In this document: positions 1 to 3,899 of the stretch, in pieces
Layout of the letters: each line of letters opens with the position of its first letter
Numbering within the stretch: position 1 is the stretch's first letter
From: an uncultured Bacilli bacterium
GTDB taxonomy: Bacteria; Bacillota_I; Bacilli_A; RF39; UBA660
Direction: 5' to 3'
DNA: 5,725 bases
NCBI GenBank assembly: GCA_910577075.1
Contig: CAJTKV010000023.1
Location: 12,158-17,882, forward strand
The notes under the pieces: model-generated
Databases searched by the model: none
Told to the model about the DNA's origin: nothing
Seen by the model: the letters and a program-made list of their open reading frames with translations, nothing else
Made by a program: the position numbers and the translations under genes

Positions 1-44
1 TTGCTAGTATGTACGACACTTTTGAACCAATAGAAGACTTATAA
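1..44 (+). CDS. 3' end of an unidentified gene (partial)
   Basis: Frame 3 (codons from position 3) reads ASMYDTFEPIEDL and stops at TAA 42-44. The short acidic tail looks like a normal protein C-terminus, and a non-coding G-rich region begins soon after. The gene body lies left of the window, so the product cannot be named. It points the same way as rep and int and ends about 200 bp before rep, so it probably belongs to the same mobile element. The other two plus-strand frames hit a stop almost at once (TAG at 5-7 and at 31-33), which mildly favours this frame. With only 13 codons visible, this remains a modest-confidence call. Confidence 0.4.
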   Translation, partial: ASMYDTFEPIEDL

Positions 45-67
45 AATAAAAAAATAATTTTGGGGGT

Positions 68-136
68 ATGGGGTCTTAACCCCATTTAGGGGGAGCGTGA
101 GCCTTAGCTCAGCGCGATGTGGGGTCTTAACCCCAC
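68..136. repeat. Cluster of three hairpins with identical CTTA loops (candidate replication/transfer origin)
   Basis: Three inverted repeats stand in a row, each closing on the same four-base loop CTTA. Hairpin 1 is ATGGGGT (68-74) / ACCCCAT (79-85). Hairpin 2 is TGAGC (98-102) / GCTCA (107-111), and can be extended by GCG (95-97) with CGC (113-115) past one bulged G. Hairpin 3 is GTGGGGT (119-125) / ACCCCAC (130-136). The 16-mer TGGGGTCTTAACCCCA occurs exactly twice (69-84 and 120-135). No T-tract follows the stems, so they are not ordinary terminators. Rolling-circle initiators of the HUH class act on hairpin-forming double-strand origins just upstream of or inside the rep gene. Position, GC-richness in an AT-rich setting and structure fit an origin or oriT, but the nick site is not identified. 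Confidence 0.55.
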
Positions 137-143
137 AAAAACA

Positions 144-170
144 TACTAAAATCGTAGCAATTACTAAAAT
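144..170 (+). repeat. Two direct repeats of TACTAAAAT
   Basis: TACTAAAAT occurs at 144-152 and 162-170, with an 18-bp period. In pMV158-type plasmids Rep binds short direct repeats near the nick hairpin; these could be such iteron-like sites between the hairpin cluster and rep. They are short and AT-rich, so chance cannot be excluded. Confidence 0.3.
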
Positions 171-206
171 TGCATATTACACGGGCGTGTCTATATATGC
201 AATTTT
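166..206. promoter_or_regulatory. Large inverted repeat ahead of rep (candidate operator or attenuator)
   Basis: A perfect 12-bp inverted repeat, AAAATTGCATAT (166-177) and ATATGCAATTTT (195-206), encloses a second palindrome ACACG (179-183) / CGTGT (186-190). A weak promoter, TTGCAT (170-175) with TATATA (192-197, 16-bp spacer), would lie inside it, so a bound protein would cover the rep promoter. T203-T207 follow the right arm, so as RNA the stem could also act as an attenuator. Both readings are inference; the palindrome itself is clear. Confidence 0.5.
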
Positions 207-222
207 TGTGTAATTTGTGTAA
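205..222 (+). repeat. Tandem 9-bp direct repeat TTTGTGTAA
   Basis: TTTGTGTAA is present twice head to tail (205-213 and 214-222), directly between the large inverted repeat and the rep ribosome binding site. The reverse complement of its core, TTACAC, also occurs at 177-182 inside the inverted repeat. A protein recognising GTGTAA could bind all three and control rep or mark the origin. Confidence 0.4.
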
Positions 223-242
223 TTATGAAAGGAAACAATAAA

Positions 243-866
243 ATGGCAAAAACAAAAAATTCGAGAAGACGACAATATGAAATAGTATTATCTATGGAGG
301 ATATGCGAACTTTTGAAACCCAAAAACAAAACATACTAGATAACTTTAGATGCTTATATGCAAAGCACGACAACGACTATTATAACAAAGATGTATACGA
401 TGAAAATGATGTTTTAATTCATCAAGATGGAGATAAAAAATATCTTCATACTCATTTCTTCATTGATATGGATAATGCTAAGACGATTAGTGCAGTTGCA
501 AAAATAGTAAAATGCAAGGAAAGTGATATCGAGTACATCAAAAGTTATAAAGGGGCTCAAGGTTATCTAATACATCACAATTTAAAAGATAAGTACAACT
601 ATCCTAAAGAGATCGTTCAGCATAACAACGAAAAATTGTATAAAGAATTTCTTAAAGTTGTTAGTGATGATGAAGATGAAGACGACAAAGTGATTCCTTT
701 AATTGAATACATTAATAATTTTGAAGGAATACTATATTTTGCAGTATTCTTAAGATATGTTTATACGACACGACAATGGTCTGTTTATCGAAGAAATTCA
801 TCTACATTTATTAAGCTGATTGACGAGCACAATTTTCAATTTAATAGGTATGGAGTTACACCGTAA
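243..866 (+). CDS. Rolling-circle replication initiator protein, Rep_2 (RepB/pMV158) type
   Basis: This 207-residue protein is probably an HUH endonuclease that nicks one strand at the plasmid origin and starts rolling-circle replication. The metal-binding motif is H69-T-H71 in KYLHTHFFIDMD. The catalytic tyrosine is expected at Y108 in GAQGYLIHHN, matching the YLxH block typical of this family. A positively charged N-terminus (MAKTKNSRRR) precedes the catalytic domain. An acidic linker (SDDEDEDD, about 141-148) leads to a C-terminal part rich in hydrophobic and aromatic residues, where RepB of pMV158 has its oligomerisation domain; RepB is of similar length (about 210). The ATG at 243 is chosen over the in-frame ATG at 225 because GAAAGGA (227-233) lies 9 nt before it, the same spacing as for the integrase. 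No copy-control gene or mobilisation gene is visible beside it. In an integrated element it could also serve as a relaxase, which is inference. Confidence 0.85.
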   Translation: MAKTKNSRRRQYEIVLSMEDMRTFETQKQNILDNFRCLYAKHDNDYYNKDVYDENDVLIHQDGDKKYLHTHFFIDMDNAKTISAVAKIVKCKESDIEYIKSYKGAQGYLIHHNLKDKYNYPKEIVQHNNEKLYKEFLKVVSDDEDEDDKVIPLIEYINNFEGILYFAVFLRYVYTTRQWSVYRRNSSTFIKLIDEHNFQFNRYGVTP

Positions 867-892
867 AATAGGCAAAAAAATACTAATATATA

Positions 893-921
893 TGGAAAAA
901 AGTGCCTAAATTTGGTATAAT
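893..921 (+). promoter_or_regulatory. Distal promoter upstream of the integrase leader
   Basis: TGGAAA (893-898) stands 17 bp before TATAAT (916-921), which is preceded by TG at the extended -10 position (TTTGGTATAAT). It lies just behind the rep stop codon and points at the integrase. A GGTGAT ribosome binding site (939-944) and ATG (948) follow, opening only a six-codon ORF. A 6-bp inverted repeat (TAGGCA 869-874 / TGCCTA 903-908) brackets the -35 region and may be an operator. Confidence 0.55.
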
Positions 922-947
922 ATAATTAGTAAAGATAGGGTGATAAA

Positions 948-1009
948 ATGAAAATTGATTACGGCTGATGTATTCCAAACAACTAAGAGAGATTGACAAC
1001 AAGAAATAA
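948..1009 (+). other. Two overlapping mini-ORFs (6 and 13 codons), leader peptides or gene remnant
   Basis: ATG at 948 opens MKIDYG, ending at TGA 966-968. The TGATG overlap restarts at 968 with MYSKQLREIDNKK, ending at TAA 1007-1009. The first ATG has a good ribosome binding site: GGTGAT (939-944) three bases before it, the same layout as the polymerase gene elsewhere in the window. So initiation looks real although the product is tiny. It may be a translated leader controlling the integrase, or what is left of a small excisionase-like gene after a frameshift or deletion. Nothing in the peptides allows a family to be named. Confidence 0.3.
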
Positions 1010-1021
1010 TTTATTTATAAT
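993..1021 (+). promoter_or_regulatory. Perfect consensus sigma-A promoter of the integrase
   Basis: TTGACA (993-998), a 17-bp spacer, and TATAAT (1016-1021) match the vegetative consensus at all 12 bases. The start point would fall near 1028-1031, giving an untranslated leader of about 20 nt before the integrase ATG at 1049. The -35 box lies inside the 13-codon mini-ORF. Such a strong promoter for an integrase suggests repression, perhaps through the palindrome that follows. Confidence 0.75.
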
Positions 1022-1044
1022 ATCATTCCCAAGAAAGGAATGAT
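1022..1044 (+). promoter_or_regulatory. Palindrome over the integrase start point and ribosome binding site
   Basis: ATCATTCC (1022-1029) and GGAATGAT (1037-1044) form a perfect 8-bp inverted repeat with a 7-nt loop. The right arm contains the GGA of the integrase ribosome binding site GAAAGGA (1033-1039). A transcript entering from the distal promoter or from rep would carry the whole hairpin and mask the site. A transcript from the adjacent consensus promoter, starting near 1028-1031, would lack most or all of the left arm and leave it free. As DNA it could also be a repressor operator at the start point. Confidence 0.5.
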
Positions 1045-1048
1045 AAAA

Positions 1049-1993
1049 ATGCGATTTGAATACGCATACAAACAATATGAAATATTAGGTATGAGACATC
1101 TAAAAAAACAAAGTCTTGAAACATTCTGCAAAAATTTTAATTTACATATTTTACCATATTTTAAGGATAAAGATATTTTTAGTTTAACTAAAATTGACTT
1201 TCTTGAATGGAAGAATACTATAATTGATTTTAATTTTTCAAATTCTTTTAATAATAGTTTATATGTATGTTTTAATTCTTTTATTCAATTTTGTTGTGAT
1301 TACTATAATTTAGAATATAATTATTTAAAAGAGTTAGGTAATTTTAAAAGAAAAATTGAAGAAAAGAAAATAGATTTTTATACTTTAAAAGAATTTAAAT
1401 TATTTATAAGCAATGTTGACAATATTGTTTATAAGTCTTTCTTTGAATTTATGTTTTTTGTAGGCACTAGACCGGGCGAAACATTTGCTTTAAGATTTAG
1501 TGACTTAGAAAATGATATAATTTCTATAAGGCATAATTTAACTTCTAAAGGTGGTAGAACTTTGGATACACCTAAAAATCAATCTAGTATGCGAAAAATT
1601 AAACTAGATAGAAGAATGTATAAGCAATTATGTAAATTAAAAAAATATTATACTAAAAAGTATAATAACGAATGTTTTGATTATTATATATTTGGTGGAA
1701 AAAATCCACTTTCTCCAACTACAGTAAATAGATATAAAAAAAATGCTTGTAGTAAGTCTAATCTAAGAACTATAACATTACATCAATTTAGGCATTCTAA
1801 TGCTACTTTATTAATTAGCAATGGTATTATGCCTAATATAGTTTCAAAACGTTTAGGACATTCTAAAATTTCAACTACACTTGATATTTATGTTCATAGT
1901 TCTTTAGACAAAGAAAAAAGTGTAGTAACTACACTTAATTCTATTCGATTTAAAACATTCTGCAAAAATTTTAAATCTATATTAAAACGATGA
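1049..1993 (+). CDS. Tyrosine recombinase / integrase
   Basis: A 314-residue tyrosine recombinase that should catalyse integration and excision of the element at the neighbouring tRNA-Ala gene. Residues about 1-105 form a SAM-like core-binding domain (ETFCKNFNLHILPYF is the usual opening helix); about 110-290 is the catalytic domain. All expected active-site residues are visible: R141 (GTRPGE), K176 in the beta-hairpin (TPKNQSSMR), H245 and R248 (HQFRHS), H271 (LGHSK) and the nucleophile Y281 (LDIYVH). It is shorter than the roughly 380-400 residue Tn916-type integrases and seems to lack their N-terminal arm-binding domain. ATG 1049 is preferred to ATG 1040 because GAAAGGA ends 9 nt before it, whereas 1040 adjoins the ribosome binding site. 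By eye it is more AT-rich than the polymerase and zinc-ribbon genes, fitting foreign origin. The C-terminal tail (about 299-314) repeats the TFCKNF segment of residues 25-30. Confidence 0.92.
   Translation: MRFEYAYKQYEILGMRHLKKQSLETFCKNFNLHILPYFKDKDIFSLTKIDFLEWKNTIIDFNFSNSFNNSLYVCFNSFIQFCCDYYNLEYNYLKELGNFKRKIEEKKIDFYTLKEFKLFISNVDNIVYKSFFEFMFFVGTRPGETFALRFSDLENDIISIRHNLTSKGGRTLDTPKNQSSMRKIKLDRRMYKQLCKLKKYYTKKYNNECFDYYIFGGKNPLSPTTVNRYKKNACSKSNLRTITLHQFRHSNATLLISNGIMPNIVSKRLGHSKISTTLDIYVHSSLDKEKSVVTTLNSIRFKTFCKNFKSILKR
1119..1140 (+). repeat. 22-bp direct repeat, copy 1 (inside integrase 5' part)
   Basis: A 22-bp stretch starting AAACATTCTGC and ending AATTTTAA is identical to 1953-1974. It encodes TFCKNF in the core-binding domain, in the same reading frame as copy 2, 834 bp away. 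Confidence 0.7.
1953..1974 (+). repeat. 22-bp direct repeat, copy 2 (integrase 3' end)
   Basis: Exact copy of 1119-1140, close to the integrase stop and about 115 bp from the tRNA 3' end. It encodes TFCKNF again in the C-terminal tail after the catalytic tyrosine. It may be an arm-type integrase site near the attachment site, or the scar of a duplication that replaced the original C-terminus. Confidence 0.7.
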
Positions 1994-1995
1994 TA

Positions 1996-2064
1996 TTACA
2001 TAAAAATGACAACTAGTATTATAAATATAATTATTGATAATACATTTTCCCATGTTATTTTCAT
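1996..2064 (-). CDS. Possible 22-residue single-span membrane peptide
   Basis: On the minus strand ATG (2064-2062) opens a 22-codon ORF ending at TAA (1998-1996). It begins MKITWENVLS and continues with an unbroken hydrophobic run (I, F, L, V, M) of about 13 residues, enough for a short membrane helix. GGGGG (2070-2074) lies five bases upstream as a possible ribosome binding site. It starts 25 bp after the encoded CCA end of tRNA-Ala and ends 2 bp from the integrase stop, so it could be read by transcription continuing from the tRNA. AT-rich DNA readily yields hydrophobic codons by chance, and the ORF overlaps a possible integrase terminator, so the call is tentative. Confidence 0.3.
   Translation of the reverse strand: MKITWENVLSIIIFIILVVIFM
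2016..2048 (+). terminator. Weak stem-loop after the integrase
   Basis: GTATTAT (2016-2022) and ATAATAC (2037-2043) form a 7-bp inverted repeat with a 14-nt AT-rich loop, followed by ATTTT. It sits 23 bp after the integrase stop. The stem has only one G-C pair, so it would be a weak terminator at best. Confidence 0.25.
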
Positions 2065-2088
2065 AATATCCCCCGTTTTAATTACTAA

Positions 2089-2120
2089 TGGTGGAGAATA
2101 GGGGATTCGAACCCCTGACC
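2089..2120 (-). mobile_element. Probable attachment site (att) in the tRNA-Ala 3' end
   Basis: The 3' end and T-arm of a tRNA gene are classic targets of tyrosine integrases, and an integrase gene ends about 95 bp away. The exact crossover and the matching repeat at the other end cannot be seen: no copy of the T-arm/CCA sequence occurs in 1-224, so the element must continue left of the window. Which bases form the core is inference. Confidence 0.4.
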
Positions 2121-2165
2121 CCCACGGTGCAAACGTGGTGCTCTAGCCAGCTGAGCTAATTCCCC
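2089..2165 (-). tRNA. tRNA-Ala (anticodon UGC)
   Basis: The reverse complement folds into a complete cloverleaf: acceptor GGGGAAT / ATTCTCC, D stem GCTC / GAGC, anticodon stem CCACG / CGTGG with loop TTTGCAC, and T stem AGGGG / CCCCT with loop TTCGAAT. The anticodon is TGC (plus-strand 2129-2131). The G3-U70 wobble pair in the acceptor, the main identity element for alanyl-tRNA synthetase, is present. Discriminator A (2092) and an encoded CCA (2089-2091) complete the 3' end. It has its own promoter within the end of the YolD gene. The gene is intact although an integrase-bearing element abuts its 3' end, as expected when the element restores the 3' part of the tRNA on insertion. Confidence 0.97.
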
Positions 2166-2180
2166 ATCAGCAACAAAAAC

Positions 2181-2209
2181 ATTGTATCATAACGCAAAAT
2201 ACTTTTCAA
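2181..2209 (-). promoter_or_regulatory. Promoter of tRNA-Ala
   Basis: On the minus strand TTGAAA (2209-2204), a 17-bp spacer, and TACAAT (2186-2181) with TG at the extended -10 position (TGATACAAT) precede the tRNA by about 15 bp. The -35 box overlaps the YolD stop codon (2206-2208), so the tRNA is packed tightly behind the polymerase operon and no terminator separates them. Confidence 0.7.
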
Positions 2210-2526
2210 GTGTTTTTTGATAAAATATCCAAAATATTTGAAAAATGAAGATGCATATTGTTGCTTAGATATATTATTCCTTTAATTGAATCCAGTTTGA
2301 CAATATATGCTGTTAATGTTTTTATATACCCGGATTCATAGTATTTTATAATTACTTCTTCTTTTAGAAAAAAATATTCAACTATTTTCTTTTCTAAAAC
2401 CATTTTTTGGTCTTCTGATAGAATAGGTATAGATGTCCTATCTTTTTCTTTTGATAATTCATTTAAAACTTGTTCACCATTGAGCATTGAACTAAAGGGT
2501 GCCCATGTTCCATGTTTAAAAGTTAT
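2206..2526 (-). CDS. YolD-like protein, partner of the Y-family polymerase (apparent ATA start)
   Basis: This small protein resembles the YolD-like family, commonly encoded next to UvrX/YqjW-type Y-family polymerases and thought to belong to the SOS response; its biochemical role is not established. Taken from ATA at 2526 it has 106 residues. The N-terminal block HGTWAPFSSMLNGEQVL, followed by PILSEDQ, is what suggests the family. The first in-frame ATG (2487) would remove HGTWAPFSS. Upstream of it, back to the in-frame TAA at 2550-2548, there is no ATG, GTG or TTG. A strong GGAGG (2540-2536) lies exactly 9 nt before ATA 2526-2524, which overlaps the polymerase stop in the string ATAA. The usual arrangement would be ATGA; one G-to-A change gives ATAA, turning TGA into TAA and ATG into ATA. 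So this is either a real ATA start with low expression, a damaged gene, or a sequence error. Confidence 0.75.
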   Translation of the reverse strand: MTFKHGTWAPFSSMLNGEQVLNELSKEKDRTSIPILSEDQKMVLEKKIVEYFFLKEEVIIKYYESGYIKTLTAYIVKLDSIKGIIYLSNNMHLHFSNILDILSKNT

Positions 2527-3773
2527 GCCCGATGACCTCCAATCTTGTTATTCCTATCCATGATGGTTGAATCTTTTAGCAAACTAGAGGCTTTAAGCAA
2601 AGAATTTTTCCCGTAGCGATTTGTTATTTCGTCGATTGTCGAGTTTATCCGCTCTTTATTCTCTATTTCTTCAAAGGATTCAAAGAGATTTAACTGTACT
2701 TGCGTATTTTCAACTAATCTATTTAAGCTTATTGAAACTTTTCTAATAGGTAGATTAATGTAGTATTGATCAAATATGAACATACAGACTTTGTAGATAA
2801 CTTCCGCATCATTAGTTAAGGCATCAAGCTTTTGTGAGCGATAAAATCCACCCCCAATCTTTTGGGAGTAGCTTATTCCAAACCCGATACCTTGACATAA
2901 ATATTTCTCACTTCTTAATCTGCGACATAGGACATCAACCATCTCATATATTATTATGGGTATATTGAAGGCAAAATAATCCTTAAAAAGCACTTGCGAA
3001 TGCGAAAAACTCTTATCTTTTATCTCCCTATTTTTTAAATCTTTAATCCTTGCCGTATCAATACCATTGCAGTGCATCCATAAATCCAGTCCCATAACGC
3101 CAAAAGTTTGTTTAAGTTTTACTTTATCAAATTTTGCAATATCGCCAACAGAGAAAAGACCCATAGCATTTAATCTTTTTTCCATGCGTGGACCAATTCC
3201 CCACATTTTAGAAAGAGGTGCTATTTTCCATAGTTTAGTTTCGACATCCGAATAATCCCAATAGGCGATATTGTCATCATTATTTTTCGCTTCAATATCC
3301 ATGGCAACTTTGGCTAAAAGCATATTAGGTCCTAATCCGGCAGTTGCTGTAAGACCTGTTTTTTGGTATACAGTCTTTAAAATAGTCTTAGCTAAATCAT
3401 AGTCGCTTTTATTATAAAGGCGAAGGTAATCCGTAACATCTAAAAAGGCCTCATCAATAGAGTAAACATGAATATCTTCTTCCGCGATAAAATCTAAAAA
3501 AATGCCAATCACTTCTTTGCTTTTTTGTTGATATAAGCGCATGCGAGGAGGGACCTTTATATACTTTATGTGTTTAGGAATATCATAGACTCTTGTGCGT
3601 CCCTTTATTCCCATTTTTTTTAGATAAGGCGTAACAGCGAGTGTAATCGCTCCCTTTTGTTTAGGATCACAGACAACAAGTGGAGTAGTATAGGGATCGA
3701 GATTTCTTTCAACACACTCAACAGAGGCAAAAAAACTTTTTAAATCAATACATAAAATATTCCTTTTCTCCAT
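2523..3773 (-). CDS. dinB: Y-family translesion DNA polymerase (DinB superfamily, UvrX/YqjW-like)
   Basis: A full-length 416-residue lesion-bypass polymerase, expected to copy damaged DNA at low fidelity during the SOS response. The palm carries the catalytic carboxylates D10 (CIDLKSFFASVE) and D107-E108 (YSIDEAFLD), with F15 as the likely steric gate against ribonucleotides. The helix-hairpin-helix segment WGIGPRMEKRLNAMGL lies at about 191-206. The little-finger domain follows from about 250. QLNLF (360-364) is a good beta-clamp binding motif. The C-terminal run KASSLLKD...NNKIGGHRA is characteristic of UvrX-like members rather than classical DNA polymerase IV; the symbol dinB is used in the superfamily sense. 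The ATG at 3773 has GGTGAT (3782-3777) three bases upstream. It overlaps the YolD-like gene by 4 bp, implying translational coupling, and is controlled by a promoter with a LexA-like box. No disruption is visible. Confidence 0.93.
   Translation of the reverse strand: MEKRNILCIDLKSFFASVECVERNLDPYTTPLVVCDPKQKGAITLAVTPYLKKMGIKGRTRVYDIPKHIKYIKVPPRMRLYQQKSKEVIGIFLDFIAEEDIHVYSIDEAFLDVTDYLRLYNKSDYDLAKTILKTVYQKTGLTATAGLGPNMLLAKVAMDIEAKNNDDNIAYWDYSDVETKLWKIAPLSKMWGIGPRMEKRLNAMGLFSVGDIAKFDKVKLKQTFGVMGLDLWMHCNGIDTARIKDLKNREIKDKSFSHSQVLFKDYFAFNIPIIIYEMVDVLCRRLRSEKYLCQGIGFGISYSQKIGGGFYRSQKLDALTNDAEVIYKVCMFIFDQYYINLPIRKVSISLNRLVENTQVQLNLFESFEEIENKERINSTIDEITNRYGKNSLLKASSLLKDSTIMDRNNKIGGHRA
2524..2540 (-). 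promoter_or_regulatory. Ribosome binding site that decides the YolD start, with ATA start codon
   Basis: GGAGG (2540-2536) is the strongest Shine-Dalgarno match near the junction. It lies inside the last codons of the polymerase gene (IGG of IGGHRA), 9 nt before ATA (2526-2524). The same 9-nt spacing is used by rep and int here. No good site precedes the downstream ATG at 2487. Confidence 0.6.
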
Positions 3774-3793
3774 AATATCACCGTCTTAAAAAT

Positions 3794-3822
3794 AATATAA
3801 TACATTTGTTCGCAAAAATCAA
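3794..3822 (-). promoter_or_regulatory. Promoter of the polymerase-YolD operon
   Basis: On the minus strand TTGATT (3822-3817), a 17-bp spacer, and TATATT (3799-3794) lie about 20 bp before the polymerase start codon. The spacer contains the LexA-like box, so repressor binding would block polymerase access. Confidence 0.6.
3799..3812 (-). promoter_or_regulatory. Imperfect Gram-positive LexA (SOS) box
   Basis: Read on the minus strand the site is CGAACAAATGTATT. Against the Bacillus-type consensus CGAACRNRYGTTYC it matches 12 of 14 positions: the CGAAC half is perfect and the other half, GTATT, is degenerate. Its place in the spacer of the promoter of an SOS-type polymerase supports LexA control, with a weaker site allowing easier induction. 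Confidence 0.6.
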
Positions 3823-3840
3823 TATAGATTAAAAAGACAA

Positions 3841-3875
3841 TTGTAATTTAACTGCTTTTATCTTATACTTATAAT
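3841..3875 (+). promoter_or_regulatory. Promoter region of the first zinc-ribbon gene
   Basis: Two overlapping options exist: TTGTAA (3841-3846) with TATACT (3864-3869), and TTTAAC (3847-3852) with TATAAT (3870-3875), both with 17-bp spacers. The perfect -10 TATAAT makes the second likely despite its poor -35. The ribosome binding site TAGGAG (about 3889-3894) and ATG 3900 follow. The region is divergent from the SOS promoter, with the two -35 boxes about 20 to 25 bp apart. Confidence 0.5.
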
Positions 3876-3899
3876 AGTGAATAGAAAGTAGGAGAAGCT

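Noticed and set aside
5..19. TAGTATGTACGACAC as a pMV158-like nick site (compare TACTACGAC)
   Set aside because: The match is partial and has an extra base, no flanking hairpin is visible at the window edge, and the bases fall in the end of a likely coding region. A similar TACGACAC also occurs inside rep, so it is weak evidence.
68..136. The hairpin cluster as a CRISPR array or rho-independent terminators
   Set aside because: There are only two exact 16-bp units with a different middle hairpin, no regular spacers and no cas genes; no T-tract follows any stem.
191..373. Minus-strand ORF of 60 codons opposite the start of rep
   Set aside because: It overlaps the clearly coding rep gene and its control region and has no recognisable domain; a shadow frame.
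1040..1048. Integrase start at ATG 1040
   Set aside because: The ribosome binding site GAAAGGA directly abuts this ATG; ATG 1049 has the 9-nt spacing seen for rep.
1991..2208. Use of a Mycoplasma-type code with TGA as tryptophan
   Set aside because: Reading through TGA at 1991-1993 (integrase) or 2206-2208 (YolD) runs the proteins into the tRNA gene, and the polymerase uses TGG in its conserved WGIG segment. The standard bacterial code fits.
3067..3255. Plus-strand ORF of 62 codons inside the polymerase gene
   Set aside because: It is entirely within the well-supported polymerase coding region on the other strand.
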